DNA of 64,000 bases from Algimonas porphyrae (lineage in GTDB: Bacteria > Pseudomonadota > Alphaproteobacteria > Caulobacterales > Maricaulaceae), in assembly GCF_041429795.1 (NCBI RefSeq), contig NZ_CP163424.1, forward strand, positions 186,001 to 250,000. The letters run 5' to 3'. Both the position numbers and the translations under genes were made by a program. Shown piece after piece: positions 34,737 to 42,989 of the stretch. Positions within the stretch are counted from its first letter, which is position 1. The number at the start of each line of letters is the position of its first letter. The notes beneath the pieces were generated by a model, which was not told where the DNA came from, searched no databases, and saw only the letters and a program-made list of their open reading frames with translations.

Positions 34737-35819
34737 ATGAGACAGTTGCTCGCCCTATCATCGTCCGTCGTCCTGTTGTGGGCGCACAGCGGAGCCGCGC
34801 AGACCCCAAGCGCGCATATGGAATCGCTGCAGACCGCACTCCGTCAGAACGACATGGACCGGGCCATGAAGATCGCCACGGCGCTCTACCAGCAAAGCGA
34901 TCAGAGCGATGATCATGAGCGTGCCGGCTACGCAGCCTATGTCATGGCGGGTCTTCTGAATCAGACAGACGACAGGCTGGCGGTTGCAGAAACCTATGAA
35001 GATTGCGCAAAACATTATGCCGCCGACGACAGTCTCGCACAGTCCATCCAGTGCGATTATCAGTCGGCCCAAGCCTATCTGGAGGCTTCGCGCAAAGGCC
35101 AGGCCGTCAGCAAGCTCCGCGGGATTGCCAAACAGCTGGAACGCATCGGTCAGGAAAAATCCATGCTGGCTTCACAGGTCTATCTGACACTGGCCAAACA
35201 GACGCTCCCGGCCAAGACGAAACGAGGCAGCGCCGCCCAAAGGGAGCGCCGGGACGCGGCAGCCTATGCCGATAAGGCGCTCATTGCATTACGCGCCTCC
35301 GATCAGGATAAATCCCAGACTTACGCCGCCACTCTCTATCTGAAAGGCTTGGCCCTTGAAGATGCCGAAGAATATCCTGAGGCGGTCGAGGCGTATGAAA
35401 GTGCGGTTTCACTTTACCGGAGTCTGCCCGACTCGAACGACGATGAGCTTCAAAGCCTCCAAGCCCGTCTCAGCATTGCTCGCGCGGGTGGCAAAAGCTC
35501 ACCCCGAAAGGACGCGATCGACGTTGTCGACCAAGATGGCCGGATTGTGACCCTGTCCATCAAGAAACGGAAACGGATCCGGTCTCCGCGGATCAACGAC
35601 AATCAGATTGTCGATGGCGCGCGAGCCAGTGTCGCAATTACACTGGACAGCGACGGGGCTGTCGAAACGGTGACGGTTGTGGACAGTAGGCCGTCCCATG
35701 AGTTCGGCGACGCGATGCAGACGGCGATCGAAAGCTGGACGTTCATCCCGCCACAGGGTGTGAACCCCGAAGAGCTACCTGCGTTCGAATATTCAACCGT
35801 GTTCTTTGTCCGGCGCTGA
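34737..35819 (+). CDS. Periplasmic TPR protein with C-terminal TonB-like domain
   Basis: 360 residues with signal peptide (LLALSSSVVLLWAHSGAAQ). The middle contains TPR-like helices (YADKALIALRASDQD, EDAEEYPEAVEAYESAVSLY). The last ~80 residues are a TonB C-terminal domain (SVAITLDSDGAVETVTVVDSRP, then FGDAMQTAIESWTFIPP). There is no N-terminal membrane anchor and no Pro-rich stalk, so it is not a classical TonB. It is likely a secreted protein using the fold for envelope contacts. A good GGTG precedes the ATG. Confidence 0.8.
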   Translation: MRQLLALSSSVVLLWAHSGAAQTPSAHMESLQTALRQNDMDRAMKIATALYQQSDQSDDHERAGYAAYVMAGLLNQTDDRLAVAETYEDCAKHYAADDSLAQSIQCDYQSAQAYLEASRKGQAVSKLRGIAKQLERIGQEKSMLASQVYLTLAKQTLPAKTKRGSAAQRERRDAAAYADKALIALRASDQDKSQTYAATLYLKGLALEDAEEYPEAVEAYESAVSLYRSLPDSNDDELQSLQARLSIARAGGKSSPRKDAIDVVDQDGRIVTLSIKKRKRIRSPRINDNQIVDGARASVAITLDSDGAVETVTVVDSRPSHEFGDAMQTAIESWTFIPPQGVNPEELPAFEYSTVFFVRR

Positions 35820-35847
35820 ACGCGCTTTTGCATGGGTGCTGCTGAGG

Positions 35848-35876
35848 GCTTCACCCTGAAAGTGACCGGGTGAAGC
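35848..35876. terminator. Hairpin between convergent genes
   Basis: Perfect 9-bp arms GCTTCACCC and GGGTGAAGC with an 11-base loop, between the ends of the TonB-domain gene and the convergent TerC gene. It is positioned as a bidirectional terminator. There is no long T run on either side, so efficiency may be low. Confidence 0.55.
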
Positions 35877-35894
35877 GCAATCTGAAGCGGAGTG

Positions 35895-36896
35895 TCAGGC
35901 CGAGTGCGACGGCGCTTTTCTGTTTCCGCTCTTGAACTCATCGACAGCGGCAATGCCCGCCATCTCGGAATCGGCGCCCATCATTTCCGCCTGCTTCTGC
36001 GCCCAGAGGCGCTTCTGATAGCGGTTCGAGATAATGTCGGTAACGATCAGCACGCCGACGACGAGATAGAAGCTCGACTTGCTCATCGCGCTCAGCTCAT
36101 AGCCGAACAGTTTCAGATGGGCGAGATGCGCGCCCTCGGTCACAAGCAGTACACCGACGAGGAACAGGATGAACAGACCCAGCACCTGATACATGCGGTT
36201 CTTCTTCAGGAAGTTGGTGACCCGGTCGGCCAGAACGATCATGGCGACACCTGACAGCACGATGGCGATCACCATCAGCGGGACCTGATACGATTTTGTC
36301 GGCTCACAGCTGACTGCGCCGGCAACCGGATTGCTGATCAGGAAGCGTTTGCATTCTTCAGTCGGACCAGCAAATTCCTGCAGGGTCGCTCCCGCCGCAT
36401 TGACGATATTGGCGGCTTCGACATTGGCAATGGCCATGGCGGACAGGATGGAATCGAATGAGAAGACGAGGTTCATCGCCACGATCAAGACGACCGCTTT
36501 GAGTACTGAGCGCGCACCGGATCCTTCGGAATGCTCGATATGATCGACTTGCAGCAGGTGGTGAATTTCCTTTACCGCCGTATAGATGATGAACGCTCCA
36601 CCCAGGATCGTCACTAGCGCCTGCAGGGTGAATTCGCCCTCAATCACAGCGGTACTGAAAGCAAAGAGCGGTTCAGCCAGCAATCCGAATAGCGACACAA
36701 TGACAAAGAGCAGGATGATCCGCAGCGCAACGGCAATGCCGATGCCCCATGTCCGGACCTTCTTCGCCGCGACCGGATCGCCGACCTTGTTACTTTCGAT
36801 CGCAATATAAAGGAGATTATCAAAGCCCAACACGGCCTGAAGCAGAATGAGCGCTCCCAGCGTGAAAAGGGAGCTCATCGTGAAGAGTTCGGCCAT
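35895..36896 (-). CDS. TerC family integral membrane protein
   Basis: 333 residues, about eight helices. TerC signatures are LLQAVLGFDNLLYIAIE and MNLVFSFDSILSAMAIA, whose acidic residues probably bind metal; TerC/Alx/MeeF relatives export manganese or help load metals onto exported proteins. A Cys-containing extracytoplasmic loop (TEECKRFLISNPVAGAVSCE) is an addition between the halves. The start MAELFTMSS at 36896 is preferred; an upstream ATG adds 25 residues. I looked for a manganese riboswitch in the leader and could not see one. Confidence 0.9.
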   Translation of the reverse strand: MAELFTMSSLFTLGALILLQAVLGFDNLLYIAIESNKVGDPVAAKKVRTWGIGIAVALRIILLFVIVSLFGLLAEPLFAFSTAVIEGEFTLQALVTILGGAFIIYTAVKEIHHLLQVDHIEHSEGSGARSVLKAVVLIVAMNLVFSFDSILSAMAIANVEAANIVNAAGATLQEFAGPTEECKRFLISNPVAGAVSCEPTKSYQVPLMVIAIVLSGVAMIVLADRVTNFLKKNRMYQVLGLFILFLVGVLLVTEGAHLAHLKLFGYELSAMSKSSFYLVVGVLIVTDIISNRYQKRLWAQKQAEMMGADSEMAGIAAVDEFKSGNRKAPSHSA

Positions 36897-37075
36897 GTGA
36901 GGTTCCGCAAAAGGTAGAATTTGCGCCGCTTTAACGGCGATGCGCCGATGCTGCAACGGCAGGACGGGCACACGGTTCCCGGGAAAGCTATTTTTCGCCT
37001 CATTGCGGCGCGTCGACGGCTTGCTTGAACCTATCCTTCATGCGAGGTTCAGATCGGAACGACTAGGATCAGATC

Positions 37076-37282
37076 ATGATGCGTGCAAAAACCCGTTTGA
37101 CTTTTGCTCTATTGACGATGGCGTCGACCGTATTTGTCGCGGGCTGTACGGTCACGCACAAGGTCGAAGCGCCAAAAGAACCTATTCGGGTCGAACTTGC
37201 CATCAAGATCGATCAGGAAGTCCGCGTCCGTCTCGATGACGACGTCGAAGAACTGATCAACGAAAATCCGGACCTGTTTTAG
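37076..37282 (+). CDS. ynbE: YnbE family lipoprotein
   Basis: 68 residues. A signal peptide with lipobox VFVAGC is followed by a short domain ending in VRVRLDDDVEELINENPDLF, the YnbE family. In E. coli YnbE forms an intermembrane bridge with the AsmA-like YdbH, helped by YdbL, and transports lipids between membranes. ydbL follows after 27 bp. The usual upstream ydbH is missing; the upstream gene here is terC on the opposite strand. Confidence 0.9.
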   Translation: MMRAKTRLTFALLTMASTVFVAGCTVTHKVEAPKEPIRVELAIKIDQEVRVRLDDDVEELINENPDLF

Positions 37283-37309
37283 GGTCCCCTGCATAACATG
37301 GAGGCAGGT

Positions 37310-37687
37310 ATGAAAAAGCTGATAATTGCCGGACTGGCCGCAAGTGGATTGCTCGTCGGCGGGGCTGTTGCCTTGCACGGCACAGGCACGAATGTCGCCG
37401 AGGCCCGTATGAATGCGAAATCCATTGTCGACGCCGCCAAGGCACGGGGCGAAGTCGGTGAACAGATCGATGGCTATCTGGGTATAATCGCTGCCGACGC
37501 TTCCCGCGAAGTGCGGGCCGCCGTCAATGAAATCAATATTGGCCGTAAGCAGGTCTATACCCGTCTGGCCCGCGAACAAAACGTTCGAATCGAAGTTGTG
37601 GCCCGGCTGACTGGCGAAAAACAGATTGCTAAGGCCGGACCCGGCGAAATGGTGCTCGGCGAAGACGGGCAGTGGACCCGCAAATAG
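37310..37687 (+). CDS. ydbL: YdbL family (DUF1318) periplasmic protein
   Basis: 125 residues with signal peptide (LIIAGLAASGLLVGGAVA) and the DUF1318 pattern KSIVDAAKARGEVGEQIDGYLG followed by NIGRKQVYTRLAREQNV. It is the modulator of YnbE multimer formation in the YdbH-YnbE-YdbL bridge. The start at 37310 follows GGAGGCAGG directly. A terminator hairpin lies 26 bp after the stop, so ynbE-ydbL is a two-gene unit. Confidence 0.9.
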   Translation: MKKLIIAGLAASGLLVGGAVALHGTGTNVAEARMNAKSIVDAAKARGEVGEQIDGYLGIIAADASREVRAAVNEINIGRKQVYTRLAREQNVRIEVVARLTGEKQIAKAGPGEMVLGEDGQWTRK

Positions 37688-37712
37688 CGTCCTTACCCCA
37701 AGTCTTTTCATG

Positions 37713-37738
37713 AAGCCGCCTCTGGGCGGCTTTTTCTT
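37713..37738 (+). terminator. Rho-independent terminator of ynbE-ydbL
   Basis: Stem AAGCCGCC/GGCGGCTT with loop TCTG, followed by TTTTTCTTT. It lies just after ydbL on the plus strand. Confidence 0.9.
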
Positions 37739-37797
37739 TGCCAGCGCGGCGCACGGCCTGTTACGGCGTGTGTGTGAACGATGCGCCCGACCTCATC

Positions 37798-38943
37798 ATG
37801 AACTGGCGATCCGCCATGATGGTCATGGTCGTGCTGCCCTTACTTCTCTGCGGGCTCATTCTCTTGCTGCGTCGGGTGGAAGCCCGCGCCGCGCGTCCGC
37901 TGGGTCTGTTTCTAATCCTGGGCGGCCTGTCCATGGGCCCACAGATCATCGGTTTTGCCGGGGCCTATCAAATCTGGCCCTGGCTGACCTTCTGTCCACT
38001 TTTCTTCGTCGATCTGTGGCTTGGCCCGCTCCTGGTCATTCATGCCCATAATCTGATGCGGGGCGGCCCGCTTGGATGGCGGCGCTGGTTGTTGTTGCCC
38101 GGCCTGCTGCAGACTGCCTATTATACGGGGGCTTTCCTGCTGCCGGGTGACGGCCTGTTCGATACGCCGGCCAAATGGGCGTTCAACGATGCGTTTCACT
38201 TACCCTATATCATTCCCATGGAGAGCCTGTTGGGGATTGGCCTGTTCGGCTTCTCCATCGTCCTGATCTGGCGGGGGCGGGGGCGCTACCTGACTTTTCT
38301 GGATCAGACCCAGTCGGCGGCACGCGACTTCGATCCTGTCTGGCTGCGCAATCTGATCGTCGCCATGAGTATCGGTCTGACTATCTATGCCGGGTTGGAA
38401 ATCCTGTCGCTTGCAGTGGCGCTCAGCTATCCGGCAACTTTCCCGGCACTCCTGCTTCTGACATCGGTCCTGACCTGGGTCGGGCTTGACGCGGCCTGGC
38501 GACTGACCGCCCCTTTCCCGAAGATGGATATCGCTGCGCCAGCCCCACGCATGACGGTCAGCGACAACCATGCCTTGCCTGATGATCTCAGCGCGCGGGT
38601 GCGCTCAGCCATTATCGATCAGCGCTGGTATCTCGAGCCGCGCCTGACGATCAGCGACGTTGCGCGGCGGCTCGGCACCAATGAAAGCTATGTCAGCCGG
38701 GCCCTGAACCAGTCGCTGGGAGACAGCTTCAATCGCTTCGTCAATCGCGCCCGGATCGACCATGCCAAGGCCCTCCTCGAAACCGGTGAGGGCTCGATCC
38801 TGTCCATGGCCATGGATAGCGGTTTCAATTCCAAGGCGACCTTCAACCGGGTGTTCAAGACATTCACCCATGAGACGCCGACGCAATTTCGCAACCGTCG
38901 CCGGGCCTCGGACCTACAGTCAGAAGCGTCTCAAAGCCCGTAA
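37798..38943 (+). CDS. AraC family regulator with integral-membrane N-terminal sensor
   Basis: About 381 residues. The first ~230 contain six or seven hydrophobic helices (MVMVVLPLLLCGLILLLRR onward). The C-terminal ~100 are an AraC DNA-binding domain with two HTHs (TISDVARRLGTNESYVSRALN and SILSMAMDSGFNSKATFNRVFK). Membrane-bound AraC regulators of this type are common next to envelope or transport genes in alphaproteobacteria. ATG at 37798 is chosen; a GTG at 37774 is an alternative, and neither has a clear ribosome-binding site. The longest frame would start inside the upstream terminator. The next gene, an exported S41 peptidase, is a candidate target. Confidence 0.85.
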   Translation: MNWRSAMMVMVVLPLLLCGLILLLRRVEARAARPLGLFLILGGLSMGPQIIGFAGAYQIWPWLTFCPLFFVDLWLGPLLVIHAHNLMRGGPLGWRRWLLLPGLLQTAYYTGAFLLPGDGLFDTPAKWAFNDAFHLPYIIPMESLLGIGLFGFSIVLIWRGRGRYLTFLDQTQSAARDFDPVWLRNLIVAMSIGLTIYAGLEILSLAVALSYPATFPALLLLTSVLTWVGLDAAWRLTAPFPKMDIAAPAPRMTVSDNHALPDDLSARVRSAIIDQRWYLEPRLTISDVARRLGTNESYVSRALNQSLGDSFNRFVNRARIDHAKALLETGEGSILSMAMDSGFNSKATFNRVFKTFTHETPTQFRNRRRASDLQSEASQSP

Positions 38944-39045
38944 TCCGTCGCATATCCAGAAAATGCGGTCTCGAAACCCGTATTGAGGCGCAGCTCGGAG
39001 CGACCGCCGTCAGAGAAGATCCATCGCACTTGATGGAGCTCTCAC

Positions 39046-40596
39046 ATGTCACCGACATTCAAATCCCTGATTCTGACGACCACCCTTCTGGGCAATGCCT
39101 CACTCTGCGCAGCGCAACTGACACCTCAAAGCACAACTCAGAGCCCGCCCGCCGGAGCTGCCGCCACGGCGATCCATGCAGAGCACCCTCAGGAGCGCCG
39201 CCTGTCGGAAAAGATCGTTCGCGAGAATGTCGCCCTGGCTCGCAATGCCTATGCTGATATCCATCCCGGCTATACGCGCTTCACGGATGTCGCGACGCTG
39301 GATGCGGCCTGGCAGGCGATCCTGGAGCGCAATCAGCGGGAAGCGGGGCTTTCCGTCGGCGACTTCTATCTGGAGATCTCTGCCGTACTGGCGCAGATCC
39401 GCTGCGACCATACCAAGGCGGAACTGCCCCGGGACCTGGCCAAGGCCCGCGATACGGACGCGGCCTATCTGCCGCTGTCCTGGACTATTGTGGATGAGCG
39501 CGCTCTCATCCGGAGCGCACCGGAAGGGAGCCCGGTAAGGGCGGGTGACGAAATCCTCAGCATTGATGGGCGCAGCATTGACGAATTGCGCACCGCGCTG
39601 CACCCTTATCTCCCGGTCGATGGCTATAATGATCACGTGCGAGACACGGAAATGGGCGCATCGGGCGAGTTCAAGGGCGGCGCCGTCGATCATTTCGGCG
39701 CGCTTCTCTGGGACGTCCCTGCGACGGCGACACTGGATCTGGAAAGCCCGGATGGAGAACAATGGACCATTCAGCTCGACCGCGTCGGGTTCAAAGCCTG
39801 GTCGGCCCTGAATGCGAATGCCGGTCGCCGCAATTTCAAGGATGCGGTCAGCCTGACTCGGATCGGTGACAATGGCGCGGTTTTACGCGTCGACACATTC
39901 GTCAATTACCGCGAGCCTGTGGATGTCGATACGATTTACGGCCCTGTTTTCGAGGCGCTCAAGTCAGAAGGCCGGGACCATCTGATCCTGGACCTGCGCC
40001 GCAATGGCGGCGGCTCGACCGAGGCCAGCCAAGGTCTCTTTTCCTATCTGATCAGTGAAAAACGGCGCATGAAAACGGCGGACATCATGAAGACGATCGA
40101 TCATGATGCCTATGTCGATTATATCAGCACCTGGGAACAACGCGCCATCAATCCACCCCGCTTCGCGTTCCGCAAAACGGATCAGGGCGAATATAGGCTG
40201 CGCGGCATGTTCTCCGATGAGACCGACAGGATCGAGCCAGCTTCCTCCCGCTTCGATGGCAAGCTCACGATCCTGACGAGCCGCAATAACAGCTCCGGCA
40301 GCACCAATCTGATCGCAACGCTGCGCGCGGCACGGGATGTGACGCTGATCGGCGAGAAAACGGGAGGAAACCCTGCTGGGCCGACCGCCGGAACAATCTT
40401 CTTCCTTACCCTGCCGGAATCAAACATCCGTCTGAGGGTTCCGGTTTTCCGGTTCGAGAATAATAGCGGCCCGGTGGAGGACGGCATCGGTCTTGAACCC
40501 GACATCGCCGCGCCGGATACGATCGACAGCCTGCGCGAGGGACGTGATCCCGCTCTGGAGGCCGCCATCGCCCTGATCTCTGATCAGGACGATTGA
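39046..40596 (+). CDS. Exported S41 family peptidase
   Basis: 516 residues with signal peptide. A PDZ-like region (GSPVRAGDEILSIDGRSIDEL) precedes the S41 core with HLILDLRRNGGGSTEASQ, the nucleophile region ILTSRNNSSGSTNLIATL, GEKTGGNPAGPT and GIGLEPDI. This order matches tail-specific/C-terminal processing peptidases and TSPc-domain proteins. The nucleophile segment NNSSGSTN is slightly different from the usual SASAAE, as in many secreted S41 members. It stands alone 102 bp after the AraC gene. Confidence 0.88.
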   Translation: MSPTFKSLILTTTLLGNASLCAAQLTPQSTTQSPPAGAAATAIHAEHPQERRLSEKIVRENVALARNAYADIHPGYTRFTDVATLDAAWQAILERNQREAGLSVGDFYLEISAVLAQIRCDHTKAELPRDLAKARDTDAAYLPLSWTIVDERALIRSAPEGSPVRAGDEILSIDGRSIDELRTALHPYLPVDGYNDHVRDTEMGASGEFKGGAVDHFGALLWDVPATATLDLESPDGEQWTIQLDRVGFKAWSALNANAGRRNFKDAVSLTRIGDNGAVLRVDTFVNYREPVDVDTIYGPVFEALKSEGRDHLILDLRRNGGGSTEASQGLFSYLISEKRRMKTADIMKTIDHDAYVDYISTWEQRAINPPRFAFRKTDQGEYRLRGMFSDETDRIEPASSRFDGKLTILTSRNNSSGSTNLIATLRAARDVTLIGEKTGGNPAGPTAGTIFFLTLPESNIRLRVPVFRFENNSGPVEDGIGLEPDIAAPDTIDSLREGRDPALEAAIALISDQDD

Positions 40597-40637
40597 ACCA
40601 CAATTTGTGCTGAACAAGAGCGGGCCAGGCGTGCCGC

Positions 40638-40670
40638 CTGTCCCCTATTGCGCCATCTGTCCCCTATTGC
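40638..40670 (+). repeat. Direct repeat of 14 bp upstream of chpT
   Basis: CTGTCCCCTATTGC occurs at 40638-40651 and again at 40657-40670, with a 19-bp period. It lies 30 bp ahead of the preferred chpT start, so it could be a protein-binding site or part of the leader. No known motif is recognised. Confidence 0.7.
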
Positions 40671-40701
40671 CATGTGCCCGACGGCGGTTATGAGCGCTAT
40701 T

Positions 40702-41337
40702 ATGAGTACGCCTCCGAAATTGACCCCGTCCAGCCTCGCCGCCTTGCTGTGCGCCCGTATCTGTCATGATCTTGTCAGCCCCGTCGGGGCCTTGGGCACA
40801 GCCATCGAAATCCTCGATGATGACAGCAATGCGGACATGCATGACGATGCGCTGGCGCTGATAAAATCCAGTTCGAGACGGGCTTCGGCCAAGTTGAAGT
40901 TTCTGCGTCTGGCCTTCGGAGCGGCGGGGTCAGCGCCCGGCGTGCTGGGGACGGGCGAAATCACCGCACTGGTCGATGACATGTTCGACGATGCCAAGGC
41001 TGACATCGTCTATGACTTCCATGCTGACGGCGTCGAGAAATCGCGGGCGCGACTGCTACTGAACCTTGCCATGCTGGGCGTGCAGGCCGTGCCGCGCGGC
41101 GGCTCCGTTACCCTGTCGAGCACACCGGACGCGCTCAGTGTCGTGGCGGTCGGGCCGCGGGCCCGGCTGGACGAAACGGTCGAGCGCGCGCTGAATGGCC
41201 GCTCGCCAGACCACGGTTTCGATGGGCGCTCCATCCAGCCATTCTATGCCAGCATGATGGCCCGCGAAGGCGGCGGCCATGTGACCGCCTCTGCCGAGGA
41301 CGAAAAAGTCGTTTTCCGGGCTGATTTCCCTGCCTGA
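40702..41337 (+). CDS. chpT: ChpT-type histidine phosphotransferase (CtrA phosphorelay)
   Basis: 211 residues. The dimerisation helix carries the phospho-accepting His22 in LCARICHDLVSPVGALGTAIEIL. The second domain is a degenerate ATPase-like fold (LLLNLAMLGVQAVPRGGSVTL). This is the ChpT pattern: it passes phosphate from the CckA receiver to CtrA and CpdR, so it controls cell cycle and development in alphaproteobacteria. The start MSTPPKLTPSS at 40702 is preferred over three in-frame ATGs further up. The gene is followed by a hypothetical gene, a cheY and a cheR, an arrangement I believe also occurs near chpT in Caulobacter. Confidence 0.9.
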   Translation: MSTPPKLTPSSLAALLCARICHDLVSPVGALGTAIEILDDDSNADMHDDALALIKSSSRRASAKLKFLRLAFGAAGSAPGVLGTGEITALVDDMFDDAKADIVYDFHADGVEKSRARLLLNLAMLGVQAVPRGGSVTLSSTPDALSVVAVGPRARLDETVERALNGRSPDHGFDGRSIQPFYASMMAREGGGHVTASAEDEKVVFRADFPA

Positions 41338-41365
41338 TTTTCTGGCCTGATTTTCCGGCCTGATA
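41319..41365 (+). repeat. 13-bp tandem repeat over the chpT stop codon
   Basis: GCCTGATTTTCTG (41332-41344), GCCTGATTTTCCG (41345-41357) and GCCTGATA, preceded by a diverged unit GGCTGATTTCCCT (41319-41331). The chpT stop lies in the second unit, so changes in copy number would alter the C-terminus or leader of the next gene little. Confidence 0.75.
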
Positions 41366-41501
41366 CAGTCGACCGGACTGACAGGATTGTCATAAAATTG
41401 CCCCGATCCAGCCGCTTTCATTTAGCGCGGAGTTAACCCTTTTCGGACAAGAGGGTCGCCACCATGATGCGACCCATTTTCACTCCCTTCGGCTCCACGG
41501 C

Positions 41502-42602
41502 ATGAGCGTGACCTCTCACAGCGCCGCCCCGGACGCGCAGGCCGGCGATCCGTCGACCGAGCTTGCCCGTCCAACCGCGACGCTTCACCGTGCGTCCTCC
41601 GGGCGGGATGGTGATGATCTGACGCGGGCGCGCCTGTTCTGTCTGGCGGCAGGATCGGAAATGTCTGCCATCATCGACGCTGATCGCAGCCCGGGCGGCG
41701 ACCGCCCGGCGCGGGGTCGTGATCCCGTCTGGATCTGCGAGCGGCTCGATACGATCCAGCGTCACGCCAAGCGGGCGCGGGCGCGCGCCATCTACCGCAG
41801 TGCGCAGGATGTGATGGCCCTGATCGAACGCTGTAACGCTCATCTGCCGATCGACTGGACACGCGTCGATGGACGCCTGTTCGTCCTCAACAAACTGCTC
41901 AGCCAGTATGAAGCCGGACTGGACGAGCTTCTGCCGCAGCCAATGGCCAACGCTGCGTGCGCGAACACGCCCCGCCCCGCCACCGATACGCAGATGGCGA
42001 TCGCCAGAAATACGCTGAGCAGCGTCTTGCCGCATGCGACGCCGGACGAACGCGCCGCTCTATCGCGGTTGATCGCGATCGATCCCACGATCGAGACCGA
42101 ACCGATGGACGCCCCGTCCGGCCCGAACCCGGTTGCTCCGACAGGGCCTTATCACACGGAACCCATCGACTTCATGCTCCCGGCTCTGATGCAGCGTCTG
42201 CTGGAGGTTGGACAGCAATATGGCAAGGTCCTGTCCCTGTCCCATTCGCTCGATGATGTCTGGATTGCGAAATCCGGACAATCCGACGTCGAAGCCTGCC
42301 TGTTCGACCGACTCTCAGAGCTGATTGCCGGGTCTCTGCCGCTGCAGGGCGTGGGACGCCTGGACATCGGCACCGCCGCAAAAGGGTTCGAGATTTCCGG
42401 TTCCGGCTTCGATACCTTCACCCTGTTGCTGCCTGAGGGCGCGCTCGCAACGCCGGGCGATCATGCAGCTCCTGATCCGCTGACCGAAACCCCGCCACCA
42501 CCGCCGATGATCACGGCGGAAACGGAAGGGGATCTGCGCGCACAGCTGGCCGCGCTGATGGATGGCGGTTTGATGTGCAAGCCCGGGGATGCCCCGTCAT
42601 GA
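41502..42602 (+). CDS. Hypothetical protein preceding cheY-cheR
   Basis: 366 residues, no signal peptide or membrane helix, no family recognised. An N-terminal disordered stretch is followed by helical segments (ICERLDTIQRHAKRARARAI) and Pro-rich linkers (TETPPPPPMITAE). The C-terminus (DLRAQLAALMDGGLM) is helical. The stop overlaps the start of the cheY-like gene (ATGA at 42599-42602), so it is translated with it and cheR. It may be a docking or chemoreceptor-array accessory protein, but this rests only on context. Confidence 0.7.
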   Translation: MSVTSHSAAPDAQAGDPSTELARPTATLHRASSGRDGDDLTRARLFCLAAGSEMSAIIDADRSPGGDRPARGRDPVWICERLDTIQRHAKRARARAIYRSAQDVMALIERCNAHLPIDWTRVDGRLFVLNKLLSQYEAGLDELLPQPMANAACANTPRPATDTQMAIARNTLSSVLPHATPDERAALSRLIAIDPTIETEPMDAPSGPNPVAPTGPYHTEPIDFMLPALMQRLLEVGQQYGKVLSLSHSLDDVWIAKSGQSDVEACLFDRLSELIAGSLPLQGVGRLDIGTAAKGFEISGSGFDTFTLLLPEGALATPGDHAAPDPLTETPPPPPMITAETEGDLRAQLAALMDGGLMCKPGDAPS

Positions 42603-42985
42603 GCCCGCAATGTCTCATCGTCGATCAATCCCCGATGGTCCGGCGTGTCGCTGCGCGCATCATTCGCGAACTGGGCTATGAGGTGATCGAGGCCAAGTCC
42701 GGACTCGAAGCGCTGGATCTGTGCCGCAACGCCCTGCCCGCCGTGGTGATGCTCGACTGGAAGACACCGGATGTGGCGGGGGCGGAGTTTATCGGCGCCC
42801 TGCGCGATGTCGCCGATCAGCTCGGAGAACCGATGCCAACCATCCTCTTCTGTACCGGGGAACGTAGCGTCGAACAGATCGTGACAGCTTTACGGGCTGG
42901 CGCGGACGAATACATCATGAAGCCGTTCGATTCTGACATTATCGAATCCAAGTTCGCCATGGCGGGCTTGCTGGAGCATCGCTGA
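42599..42985 (+). CDS. CheY-like response regulator
   Basis: 128 residues, receiver only. Asp53 is in VVMLDWKTPD, Thr in ILFCTGERS and Lys in EYIMKPFDSD. The acidic pair is reduced to one Asp (IVDQSPMV instead of DD), which may change metal binding. The start overlaps the preceding stop, and cheR starts 4 bp after its stop. The unit differs from the main chemotaxis clusters because no CheA or CheW is present. Confidence 0.9.
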   Translation: MSPQCLIVDQSPMVRRVAARIIRELGYEVIEAKSGLEALDLCRNALPAVVMLDWKTPDVAGAEFIGALRDVADQLGEPMPTILFCTGERSVEQIVTALRAGADEYIMKPFDSDIIESKFAMAGLLEHR

Positions 42986-42989
42986 TCCG

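Noticed and set aside
36897-37075. Manganese riboswitch ahead of terC
   Set aside because: terC genes can have one, but I could not find the conserved junction sequence in this leader.
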